Shown one piece after another: positions 37,601-55,380 of a DNA stretch of 64,000 nucleotides. Every line of letters starts with the position of its first letter. Positions within the stretch are counted from its first letter, which is position 1. The DNA lies in contig NC_051124.1 of the NCBI RefSeq assembly GCF_014839805.1, positions 6,758,001 through 6,822,000 of the forward strand. The letters run 5' to 3'. The translations under genes were made by a program, and so were the position numbers. Source of the stretch: Manduca sexta. Taxonomy: Eukaryota; Arthropoda; Insecta; Lepidoptera; Sphingidae. The notes below the pieces were generated by a model. It was given only the letters and a program-made list of their open reading frames with translations, was not told the origin of the DNA and searched no databases.

Positions 37601-40302
37601 AAGTCGTTTGCTTCCAAACTAAATGGAGATAATTAAATCGCCATAGAATAGCGATAATGCTAACAGAATTCTTAAAATCGAATGCTCTGGCAAACTACGT
37701 CATTTGGAAAGACACCTAAAATCAAGGAATTTCCTATAAAATGATGTACTCACTCGTGCAACATTTCAGAGAGTTGGTCCTGTGTGGAAAGTGGCGTAGC
37801 CAGAGGAAAGATGGAGTGCGGCACTTTGTGCAGAATTGACCAATAATGTTGACAAGGCGTCCCTCACTTTAAGGACTTTTAATGGACATTCAGAAAATAA
37901 AATTCAGAAATGAATCATTCAACTAGCTAGGATTTCTTATATAAATAATTAAACAAGAACCTAAATTAAGATAAACCCGTAGATAAATTAAATAAAAAGC
38001 GAGTAGGTGTTTAATACTATTCTTATATAAGATTATTTTTGTATTATGTAAGACTAAAAAACTAAACAAAGGAAACAAAATATGTCCGCCATGTACCACG
38101 CTAATTAATACCTATCTAATGACATTTACGTATTTGTTCTACGTGTTTAACCCTGCGGGTTTGCTTTAGAATTAGTAATTTATGAATATATTTTTAATAA
38201 AATTATTATTCTTATGTTTATAGTATTCTTATATTTGGCTCTGTTTTATGTCATGTAAATGATCGACCCCCATTTCCAACGTTCAGTAAATTTCTTTAGT
38301 TAGCTTTCTGACTGTACTTTGTGACAATTAAAATCAGAGCTGGTTTCTTTTGTTTTCTTTTAGGTGTGTAAATAAGCATGATCTATGTTTGAATAAAAAC
38401 AGAAACTATTAAGGCTTTAACTTTAAGCAGCGTACAATTACATTAAGTGTATATGAAAATTATCTTTCTTGTCAGTTAATATGGCAATTTAGAGTAGAAT
38501 ATAAGAGACTTGTCACTTTTTCGTGTCTTATGTGTTAAGCTTACTACGTATAAACACCTAACTTGAATAATACACAAAAACGTATCTACATACCTACTAT
38601 TAAGTTCTCCTTCGTAATATTCAAGAACTAAAAATGAAATACTTATAAGTAGGTAGGTAATAGGTAATGGGATAGGCCCATTTCTTTGCAGGCAACTCGC
38701 ATGGTACTCGAGTACTTAAAAAGGTCGTTTTAAAGTCATTATACTTAATCGTTCCTAATATCCATTGATAGAAAACACATAAAAGTGAAACTTGAGTGAT
38801 CAGAATTACAACCGTTTGGCTAAACACAAGTATGCCTCATGATTGTCTGTCGAACAGGTTTTTTAGAATTCAAATCTAAATATATCATCAGTGTGCCTTC
38901 GACTTGTTCTCCACGCTTGGCTGACATTAAAATTTTATCTCATTTACCAGACGCTCCTATACGGAATCTATATTTTATTGATAAGTACTTAATGTTTTGT
39001 AGACATTAATTAATTAGTTAAACTTAATTTAATTATGACTTAACCAGAAGTCTTGGGTTAATATAATGTCTAGGGGAAATGTTTATATCGGAAAAATGCA
39101 TACTTTATTTAGGGAGACTATATTAACGCTAGTGTAGCAGCGAGCAACTTCTTATTACCTGGGGTCAGTTTAGGTATTAGGTGGTGGCGAATGGGGCAAC
39201 CTTCCAAGGCCTTGCACTTGCGACGGGAATAAAGAAAAAAATATCACCCTCTTTTAACAATTGGGTAAAAGGGTATCGTAAAGATTAGCCGGCTGGCATT
39301 AGTAAAGGTCCCCACTACCTGGCCTGGCCAGTGTATATTTTAATCAGAATTATTTTATCTTCTCTAAATGCGGCTGAAGCATTTTATTAGCCACACCACT
39401 CTAAGAATTCCAAGGATCTCTTAAAACTACAAGGACTCAACGAACATCTGTATAGCAGCACTAATTCCGGTTCGAAGGACCATTTTAGCCAGAAAAAATT
39501 GACTTTATGGGACATATTTCGTAACGATAGTAAGACAGGGTGATAGTGCTTTTATAGATAGGTCTGGGAGAAGTCACTAGTGTTTATGGGACTCTTACCG
39601 CTTGTCATCAGACTAGTAAGTTACTTTTCTCTATGTCAAGTATGTCAATCATTTTGGCTAATATTTAAATATATAATTATTTCAATCATCATATCATAAA
39701 AAGTTACGTACCTTTTTTTATTCTTTTCATATCGACTGGCGAAAGTCTTATTAACTTGAGCGACATTTTTGTGACATCAAGTTATATACATATTGGAAAA
39801 TAAGTGTTATTGAAAACGACTTATTGTAGATATTTGTGTTCCTTGCCCTAATTAAAAGACCCCATAAGACGTACTCATTTGTCGTTATTCTTTCGCCTAT
39901 TCGAATATCGTGAAGCAGTAAAATGCAATACAAGCCAATGAACGAAATGTCTACTTCAGTACAATAAAATACGACGCAAATGTTTTCACTCATTATATTC
40001 AAGTTAAGTTTATGAAAACAGGTGTAAATTAACAAAATATGACTAGTTAATATTAAATAAATATAATATATTAACTATTGTAATAAAAACTTAAGCCTAA
40101 TATAGCTTATGTAAATTTATTAAGGTGGGAAAACAAAACACACGTGTTTATTGATCTAAAGATCTATTGCTGTGAATGTAAGTACTGATAGTTCACTATA
40201 ATACAAATAAATTACAATGTAAAATATTTATTAGTAACACTCAAAAGGGCTTTGCCATTACAACTATGTATATTAACAATATTAAAAGCTAAATTGATAA
40301 AG

Positions 40303-40474
40303 CCTGGCGTCGACTAGAGCGAATCGAAGTTCGCATAGTCGAATTACATTTATTAAATATGTGTTTCGGCTTGGAATGCCATGGCGTGTTTTTAATTGAC
40401 GCTGTTTAGGCTAAATATAGTAGGCAAATCAATCCGATTCGGTTCAATTCGGCAAGCTTAGTCGACGCTAGCCC
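40303..40474. mobile_element. Candidate MITE downstream of ATE1
   Basis: Left end CCTGGCGTCGACTA and right end TAGTCGACGCTAGCC form an imperfect inverted repeat around a shared GCGTCGACTA core. TAAAG occurs just outside the left end and close outside the right. The element lies just beyond, or within, the ATE1 3' UTR. Ends are provisional. Confidence 0.35.
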
Positions 40475-40548
40475 TTAAAGCAAAATATAGTACTCGGGTG
40501 GCCTTAAACTGTCAATGCAAGACACCACTGAGAATTTCACAAACACAT

Positions 40549-46782
<6,234 letters not shown>

Positions 46783-48125
46783 TTTTATATAAAAATGGTT
46801 ATTTTTTTATAATCTATGAAAATCAAATTCACTGTGAGTAAGACCCTAGCAGGCAGAACTTAATCTGATGGGAATCAAAATTTTTTGGAATCTTTTAATC
46901 AAGAAAGTCGAATAATTAAGCAACAGACAGTTGTCACTTGTCAGGTGTCACAATTCGCATCAAACTTCAAAGAGAAATACGCAGAGTTGCCATCGTATCT
47001 CAAAGACATACCGTAAAAAAATCCGCAAGTATATTATACAGTAGATATTATTATTTTAACATTCCGTTTTTATGAAGTCAAGTATTCTTAAGTCAAAAAC
47101 TTTCTGTTTTCGTTAATGTGAAGGCATGGTTAACAAAATCCTTGTGTATTTCCTTCCTTCTGAAATTCAGAAAGGCCCAAAACTATTTTCCGATGTTTTA
47201 AAAATAATACTTTATTTTGCTTGAAAAATTCCCTCGCGAATTAATAAGTACCTACAGTTTGTTAGAAAATAACTGATACTTACCTATTTATAGATTATAA
47301 TTAACTTTTATAACAATGCCAGATTTAGTACATTTGCCTTTCCAAAGGAAATCCATATGTGATAACGGACGCTTAAATTTTGCCTGCGTTTCATTTAATA
47401 TTTTGATAATGTATAAACCTACTTAAATATTTGTTTTCATACGATTTATCAAAAGATAACTACGAAATCCAACAGGCTATTTGTAAAATAAGCACAGTCT
47501 CTGATACATACTCGTTATTTTATCAATAACTATGTGTTGCACACAGCTTCGCAGACGTTAAAGGCCTTCCACTTTCCACTTTACTTTACTATCAAAATGA
47601 AGTAAAGTGCGAAAATCATTGTAGTATCAATATGATATATTTAACGTATCTATAAGTGAATATTCACTATGGGATCAATAGTCTTTTATTTTTCAAATTT
47701 TATCCAGCCACTCAGCTGTTTCTGCGTTCACTTCTGTAACGCATCTAAAAATCCTCAGAATAAGAACAAGCATAGAAGGAATCTAAATTACCCTCATATA
47801 CTTATCTTATTTTTTCAAATAGGCCAAAACCGTTGAAAAGAACGAGACAAATATTATGTTGCTAAGGTCGGCTTGCGTACACTTTAAAATAACCAAATGG
47901 TTACCTTTGGTCCTCTTTATGATGCCAAATTAAAAAGCAAATAAAATGTCAAATGTTCCAACTTGCCAATCCCAAACAATGTCACAAACGCGCCCACACA
48001 ATTTAGTTATGTTATACTTCAGCGCGTGCTTTTCAAAAGTGGCTACATGTTTTGTAATATTTTTGTTGTTAATTTTAATAAATACACAGTGATAAAGCGG
48101 TAAAATATAGCCCTAGGAACAAGCA
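46783..48125. other. Head-to-head intergenic region of ATE1 and the THAP relic
   Basis: About 1.3 kb separates the ATE1 ATG (minus) from the THAP ATG (plus). It should contain the ATE1 5' UTR and promoter. No TATA box, CpG island or exon is distinct; sequence is AT-rich and lacks obvious repeats. Confidence 0.5.
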
Positions 48126-48672
48126 ATGGCCTGCGTTATTGTGGGGTGTAAATCTCATTCTTCTCGTAAAGAAAATGAAACTGAAATCATCAGCTTCCAT
48201 CGGTGAGTAAACAAAAATCGAATATATTTGCTTAAACCCTGTATATAAGTGCAAAAGTGTTATTAATTATACTTTATTATGCTGTAGTCATATTATAATC
48301 TGCTGTTGGCCATTCGATCCAGTCATTATTAAGTATTTTTCATTTTTACCAATTTACGTAGTCGTGGTCAATAGTGTTGTGCTGCATATTCTGTCGATAA
48401 CATAGATGTTAGTATATTGTAGTTTACTATTTTGAATAAATTGCCTTTTACTTTCAATGTATGGTGGTGTAGTGGTAAAAGCCACTTGGAAACCGTGCGC
48501 GAAGGCTGGGATCGAGGAAACTATCTGATTTTCATAGTGTGTTTCATACAATGTGTTTCATTGCAGATTCCCCACAGATGATGCTATGAGGCAAAAATGG
48601 ATCGTTTCCATAGCTCGTCCCAATTGGCATTGAAAAAACAGCACCGTGTTTGCTCTTAGCATTTCGACAAAG
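48126..48672 (+). pseudogene. THAP zinc-finger gene, broken
   Basis: Exon 1 (48126-48202) reads MACVIVGCKSHSSRK to ISFH, then a consensus GTGAGT donor. An acceptor TTGCAG at 48561-48566 joins in phase to exon 2 (from 48567), giving SFHRFPTDDAMRQKW and then a stop TGA at 48631. This matches the start of a THAP DNA-binding domain (C2CH zinc finger): Cys3, Cys8, the FHRFP turn and the invariant Trp. The second half of the finger is still visible in another frame as HRVCS, stop, HFD (about 48641-48668). So one frameshift plus one in-frame TAG separate the CxxC half from the C..H half. No remaining protein follows. The splice sites are intact, so it was probably a cellular gene or a domesticated transposase fragment that decayed recently. 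Confidence 0.75.
48460..48545 (+). repeat. tRNA-like SINE head in the THAP intron
   Basis: Reads GGTGGTGTAGTGGTAAAAGC, then GGCTGGGATCGAGG about 40 nt later, an A-box/B-box-like arrangement. It is not a foldable complete tRNA by eye, and no poly(A) end is obvious. Confidence 0.4.
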
Positions 48673-49386
48673 TTTTATTAACATTGAAATAAGTTATCAA
48701 ACATATGTGACATGAATGATACCGGTGTGTTTTAATTTTACTGTCCCATTTTAGTAGCTTTTGTCAAATCACACCTCTTGGGTATCTTTTAATCCCTTAC
48801 TGCGTACTGGCTTTCTCCTAGACGAAATTCCGGCCGATTTCTTGTTTGTTACAGCGGTTTCCATTCCTTCCGAAATTTCTAACATTTTCTTAATTTAATA
48901 ATCTAAATGCTAGACCATTTTTGTGTGAATGATATTGGTATGTTGTAGTGATGTTTTGGTACTTTAATACCAAATCAGGGTTTTGATATCTTTTTTTTAG
49001 CCTCTATCTAAAATAGCAATTTGCAACGGCTTGTAGTTGACTGACCGAAAAGTGTTTATTTTAGCAGGTCTGTGAATTTACCATAGCCGATAGACAAAGC
49101 ATTTATCGATATCGATAAGATGTCAGAAGGGATCGCAACACAATTAAATTTCTTGCTGTCTAAGACAGAGTACGCTCAAATGTCATAGTGTTACTTCTAT
49201 GCTTGTCATTGTTCTGAGTAAAAATCACTCATACACATTAATATTTGACATAACTAGAAATCCAACAAGTCCCCGGAAAGGATTATAAAGCTGGCAATAC
49301 GTAGTCAATACTTTTGTCACTTTGACATGGCTTTTCATTTTCATTTTCATACATAGGCAAAGGACGACGTCATACATGAAGGCCAA

Positions 49387-50130
49387 TCTATATATATAAA
49401 AATGAATTGCTGTTCGTTAGTCTCGCTAAAACTCGAGAACGGCTGAACGGATTTATCTTATCTTGGTCTTGAATTATTCGTGGAGGTCTAGGGAAGATTT
49501 AAAAGGTGAGAAAAATTCGAATAATTGCCGGGAAAATCCTCAAAACAGCATTTTTCTATTTCCCATACAAACGTTTTCTAAATAAAATGGAGAGTCAATT
49601 TGTAATTTATTACCGCTGCATAAAGTTCAAATTCGCGTGCGCGTTGGAGGATCTAATATCGCGTTCTGAAACTCAACAAAAGTGAAAGTGAATCGCGAAC
49701 GCGACAAAATTGCATAGTCTCAAAATACATAGTACATAAATAGTGGTCGGCTTCGAGAAACTCAATTTTAGCTAACTTCAGTTGTTAATATAATATATAA
49801 CTCAAAGGTGACTGACAGTGATATATCAAGGAACAGCCCAAACCATTGGACGGATCGGGCTAAGACTTTACATGCATAAAGCTACTATGACGTAGGCATC
49901 CCCTAAGAAAGGATTTTGATAAATTCTACCCTTAAGGGGATAAAATAGGGGATGAAAGTTTGTATAAATGTTCTTAGATTTTCGACTGATTGAACTGAAA
50001 TTATAGATTGGGGATAAAATTAGTTTGAACCTATAAGTACCGGGAAAATATGTAGCAAGACTTTTATCAAACAGTGGAATTTTATCCTGGAAAACACCTT
50101 CACGCGGGCGAAGCCGCGAGCAAAAGCTAG
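49387..50130 (+). mobile_element. Helitron-like non-autonomous element (744 bp)
   Basis: Starts TCTATATATATAAAAATGAA directly after an A and ends AAGCTAG directly before a T. This is the A/T insertion with TC...CTRR ends of Helitrons. A GC-rich hairpin (CGCGGGCGAAGCCGCG) lies about 10 bp from the 3' end. No Rep-helicase frame is present; the minus-strand frame at 49868-50239 is fortuitous. It lies between the THAP relic and the 3' end of SLC17 gene 3. The rest of 48673-50844 is AT-rich DNA without a recognisable gene. Confidence 0.75.
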
Positions 50131-50844
50131 TCTTCAATAAATATTTATTAAAATTATTCATGGATAATTCTATAATTCCTTTATCTTTATGCAGGTTAAA
50201 AACATGTCGCATAATTTTAATATCTAGTTGGGAGTTCAAATGTCAAACCAATAGAAGCTTACTGCAGGCAATAGCGTCACATGCGTATTGATGCTGTTTT
50301 GGAAGAATCTAAATAAATAAATCGTAACAATTTTTTATCAACATTTAAAAAAACGCCGTACACACTGATGTCAGTAGGTTTCAAACCTAGAGAGTTTAAA
50401 CGAGAGCACGGCTAAATCAGTACCAACTTAGGAAGCACCGCAATGTATATTTTTGCCGCTCAGTAATAATGTGCAAGCATAATTGCGCTCTAGTTTGAAG
50501 GACATTGTAGCCAACGTTAGTACTGTACAGTATAAGACAGCGTCTAATACTTACAAACACTGGCAATTTTGATATTATAATACTATAACACCATTTCATT
50601 ACTGATCAAGTTTATTTAAACTAATGTAATTATGGAAATAAATTTATAATATCATCTGTGATTTCCTTGTCTGCATAGAACCAGCATCTTCATCTACTTC
50701 AATTATATTTGACATAAGGGAAAGATTCCGATTAATATTAACTTTGTGATGTTCTCTGTAAAAAATATTTTTAGATAGGATTTCTCATCAAAATATAAGA
50801 TCTGAGTATAAGGAGGTAATAATTTGCATAAGATTTAGGTATCA

Positions 50845-53800
50845 CTACCTTTTTCTCGAATAATGCCACGGCTGTATTTCTGTTTCGCCCCAAATAAGGA
50901 AAATAAATCCGCTGATAAATAATACTGTAGCATGGAAACACCAAATATGCTTCCAAGTTACCGGAATATTCTGTAAATTGATATCTGGGTTTTGGTTAAT
51001 GTCTTATCAGAAACTATTAAGAAATTCCGCTTTTAAAAGTAGGGCAGATACTTTATACTTCTGAGTAACTTGACCAACACATAATGATACTATTATTCCA
51101 GAGGTGTGGCCAATAATTTTTATTACTGTATGAAGAGAATTCACAAAGGTCGGCGTTAATTCCTGAAAGTACAAATACAGTGCCATGTATAAATATCATG
51201 TGTAACATAGTAGCTAAATCAATTAAAAACATATAAAATGCAGAATTTCTTGATGAGCTTATTTTAAAAGTTCTAACATAACAAAGATCCAAAGTAAGAT
51301 CCATTCCAGCAGCGGTTAATGCGACGGCTATAGTCAATAAAACAGGGCCCGGAACCACAGGTAAAAACCATGAAAATGCGACGATCATTCCTGGTAATAC
51401 ATGTGCTGTAAATAATCGCGTAACTTTAGATTCAATGAACAATACGTTAAGTTTTAATATTCCTTGTCAAGTGCTTCCACTTACATACGACTATAAAATA
51501 TTTTCTAATATTCTTGATGCGCTTGAATTTCCTATTGTGTTTGTACCAATGAAAAGTTTGTATTACGATAGTGCCTAAGATTAGTCTCAGGAAAAACGGC
51601 AATGCAGTCAATACAGACGCCTATAGGAAATGAATAGTTGTGATTATTCCACTAGCGAATATTTTTCATCAGAGCATAAGTAATTTACAGATTCCAAATT
51701 ACCTGATAAATATCATATTTTACCACTTTAGAATAATAAATAGGACCATGTATACAAACAGAAATTATCATCCACGCGTATCCAAAATTCAGAATACAAA
51801 CTGCCCAAAATGATACCGATTTCAATATCAACGTCCATGGAGCTTGTAAATTCGTTAGCTGAAATGATTTTATGAAATTCCTTCATTAATATTATTTAAT
51901 TTTCAATAAATAAATTGAAATTGTGAACCAAACCTTAATCGCGAAAATATTCCCGATTGTATCAGTTAAATAAGTCAGTTCTTCGGTTGATATGCATGGA
52001 TGCAATCTCGGGTAGTCAGTTACAATAAGAATCCATAAAACCGACCAAGTAATCTGTGTTCCACCAGATATATAAAATCCTATTGGCCAGCTAGAATAAT
52101 ATTGTACGCCAGCACATATTAAAAATGTTGAAAAGGTCCCCGTTGTAATTCCTGAGAGCAAAGTGTTTATTAACAAAGATTATGTTGATAAAATTGATTA
52201 TGGTGTTCCACTAAAAATTTCACATTTCTTTTATCCATTGCATAAAACCCACTGTAGTGCCACGAAAGTTTCGTAACCACTAGGTATCACTTTCATGACT
52301 TAAATGTAGTCCTAAGTGCTTACATGATTAAGCATTAAAAACCGCTGCATTTCCCTAATAGTAATGTAATTTAGTAAAGATACCAATTATTCTTATAATT
52401 TTTATTAACGTATGGCCTCCACAAAACCCAACTTGATACCAATCGTTTATTTACTATGGGAGTAAATAAGTACTTAACGTATTATTGTACAGAATGAATC
52501 CCACAACAATGGAAGAGGTACAATAAAATATCCAGCAAGAAAACAGAACAAGAACTCAAAATACGTTGCATGCAGTCGTTCTAGATTTAACCGCCCGTTT
52601 CGAGGAATGCAGAGAGAAACACAGTTCGCACGTGGTGGACATATTTTTTTTATAAAATATAGTTTAATATACAATAAACAGATTTTAAATGAACCTATTA
52701 TTTACTTTTTCAATATATTATTTTTAATAGCAATAATATATTAAAGTAGTAATATATTATTTTTAGTTATTTGTAATTAATCTTACCACAATAAGCCCAC
52801 ATAAAATGATTTCTTTCAACTGGTGGTACCCAATGTCTTAATATTTGTACCATGCTTGGTTGCATAGCGCCCTGGTAAACAACATTACCTACTATAAGAA
52901 TAGTGTTTAGATAGTATGATTTTAACTTCTAACTATAAATTAATAGGTATATGTTTATGTTTTCAATTAGTGATAAAACTGTGCCTGAACTTAGGAACTA
53001 GGTATTCGCGACTTTGGTTAGCTAATTGTGGGTTACAATTCAGAACCTAAGTAATCACAGTCAATTTTGAATTTTGCCCGCATGATAAGTATTTCCCATT
53101 ACAAAAGTTCCCAATTACTGTAAAGACCCATTAATAGTACCATCTGTATCGACGACACTATTTTGTAAGAGCATAATATTATCGGGATGGAAATTAGCCT
53201 ATGTGTGGGCATGATCACACATGGTCTATGTGTGGGCCTAATTACAATTAAATCCGTTTGCATTTGGTCGTAATTCTGCGTTTACATCTAACAAACATCC
53301 AAAAATTTGCACAAACTTTGGTACTTATACTTAATACTAGTGAGATACTTACTGCACAAAATCCTTTTATTGTTCGCACGAAGAAAAGCGCCCAAAAATT
53401 TGAATACGCTGCCGCAGGCGTCAGACAATTTAAAATACCTGATATTAGACCCGCTATTCCGATCACCCATTTAGGTCCCAGCCTGAAAATATACTTTTAA
53501 TTGAATGCACCTGCATACTATTAAGTAGATTGCAATTCTTAAGTCGCTCCCCGAGCAAAGGGCCTTAAGCAAATCGTTCCGCACATTGTGGTGCTTCAGG
53601 CGGTAATAGCAAAGGTTTACGAATATTTTTTTTTATGAAATTTAGTTCTACCAAAATATTCCTAATTCAATTTTGTATCTCACAGTGTTGGTAAAAAATT
53701 AAAATGATGTGTACTTTGGGAGGAGATGCACGAAATCAACCATTTTAACCGCATTTCCATTATGAAATTATCGAAACAATATCCACGTTGTAAAAAATTG

Positions 53801-55380
53801 GAAACAATCAAAATAAAAATAACATATTGCAGAAATGTATTGAATTTTTCCCATAATTATTATAATTTTCAAATAGATAGCTTTTAAAAATAGTTATTGC
53901 GCCGTATTGCTGAAAGAAGGCGTCACAAACGAAACTGATCGAGAAGCATGAAAATTGAAACGTTTAGTTACGTTACTATTTTGTATTTTGTGATACTAGT
54001 TCCTCGTAGGGCGTGATAAATTTCTTTACCGTCCTCTACCACCGATGGCGAAACCCAAAACCCAATCAATTAAAGGCTTGAGAGTGAGAAGCTCTTCATT
54101 CCTCATGCTGTTTAAAATACCACCTCTAAAGATGTTGGTCCAAATTGAAGGTTCTTTGTTATCAAATATCAAGTTCTTTATGGATATGAAAGGTTTTTGT
54201 TAGGTATCATCATTATCAGCCTGTTTTCGACCTATCGCATCCAGTTCTTGCCAGCAACCTTTCGCAAATCGTCAAGTGCGAAACTATACTACGTTTGCCA
54301 AGTCGTAACCTATTGAAACCCTCCAATGATTTGTTTGGATGGTAATGTGGGGATAAATTTTGTTTAGCGAGTCTGAGTCGAAAATGTAGTATGAATATCA
54401 ATTTGTTAGATACCTACTATCGTCATTTGCACTTACCTATCACCAACGTTATGAAATATGGGAAAACAAATGCAATATCCTATATGATAGGCCGCAAATA
54501 TTCTGGCTACATTCATGTCGTCCCAACTTATCAAGTCAAGTATCTGAAAAATAATTTGTAAATCGAAACGAAAATCATTGTGTAGCCATTAAAGATTTTA
54601 ATTCAATTAATGTCAGCACATATTGTTTCCTTATTCCAGTTAATACTGATGAGTGAAAGTTCGGAGGTTTTCATTCATTTTTGTAATTTTACTACTTTTG
54701 GCTGCAAATATCTAATCTAATACTGGAGTCGTAATCAAGACGCCTTTCTAGACATTAACGCTTTTAAAAAACAAAAAAATATAAGAAACACATATCTATC
54801 TATGCGTCTAAGCGATAAATGAATGTTGGTAACACAAATGGAAACACTTATAGATATACTTAGTACATAATATTATGGAATGTGTTCTGGGGGATCCCGG
54901 ATAATCCATTCTCAAGTTGGACAATAAAATTTTTATGTTTTTACTACACCATTTTTGTGGAAAAGAAATGGATTCCCTAGTGAAGATTGACGACTGGCAG
55001 GTGACCTGAGGCAAGAAACTAAGGTAGACCCAATACCCATTCAGATCACATAATATTGAGCGCGGTAGATGCAAGTAAAAAAATACTACAAATAGAAGCA
55101 TTAAGTATGCTACATTTTATGATATATTATTTTTATGGAATTTTAGTATTTATATTTATGGTAACAAAAACTTTAATATAAAACAATACTTAAGTAAAAG
55201 ATATATTTATAAACTTACTCCAGATCTAGCTCCCGTATATATACCATTTAAAAACGTCCCATTGTATGGCATATAAAATTCTTCCCTTTTTGATATTTGT
55301 ACCATATCAATAATATGGACACTGAGATTGTATCGGACGATATATATAAGGAAGTAACCAAAGAATATCATCACACCGAT
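50845..55380 (-). CDS. Divergent SLC17-type transporter, gene 3 (first exon not found)
   Basis: Ten coding exons join in phase: 55219-55380, 54437-54543, 53353-53482, 52787-52871, 51934-52151, 51703-51858, 51485-51620, 51278-51423, 51052-51162, 50845-50970 (stop TAG at 50845-50847); about 458 aa. Order matches genes 2 and 4: TM1 IFFGYFLIYIVRYNLSVHII, then a loop with an NGTF sequon in the same exon; SWDDMNVARIFAAYHIGYC; GDRLGPKWVIG; RHWVPPVERNHFMWAYCG; HPCISTEELTYLTDTIG; FTRLFTAHVLPG; LTPTFVNSLHTVIKIIGHTSG; IWGETEIQPWHY with a very short tail. It is an MFS anion-type carrier of unknown substrate. Identity to its neighbours is clearly low, several introns sit at other positions, and third positions are AT-rich. 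Two junctions are less certain: the AAAG acceptor before 51423 and the GTTAGA donor after 51278. An uninterrupted frame argues against a pseudogene. Confidence 0.85.

Larger units (their letters stand above)
32641..40548. other. Intergenic region between gene 2 and ATE1
   Basis: About 7.9 kb without a supportable gene. It contains the hAT-type MITE at 34487 and a candidate inverted-repeat element at 40303. Short open frames at 34277, 35580, 38621 and 39751 have AT-driven composition, no recognisable domain and no splice partners. The left part should hold upstream control DNA of gene 2, and the right end (about 40200-40548) the 3' UTR of ATE1. An AATAAA on the minus strand near 40225 is a possible poly(A) signal. 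Confidence 0.6.

Noticed and set aside
49868..50239. 123-codon open frame on the minus strand
   Set aside because: Overlaps the 3' half of the Helitron-like element; no Rep or helicase motif.
54808..55101. 97-codon open frame on the minus strand inside gene 3
   Set aside because: Lies in the intron between the TM1 exon and the TM2 exon. It has no homology to the SLC17 family, and the flanking exons join in phase without it.
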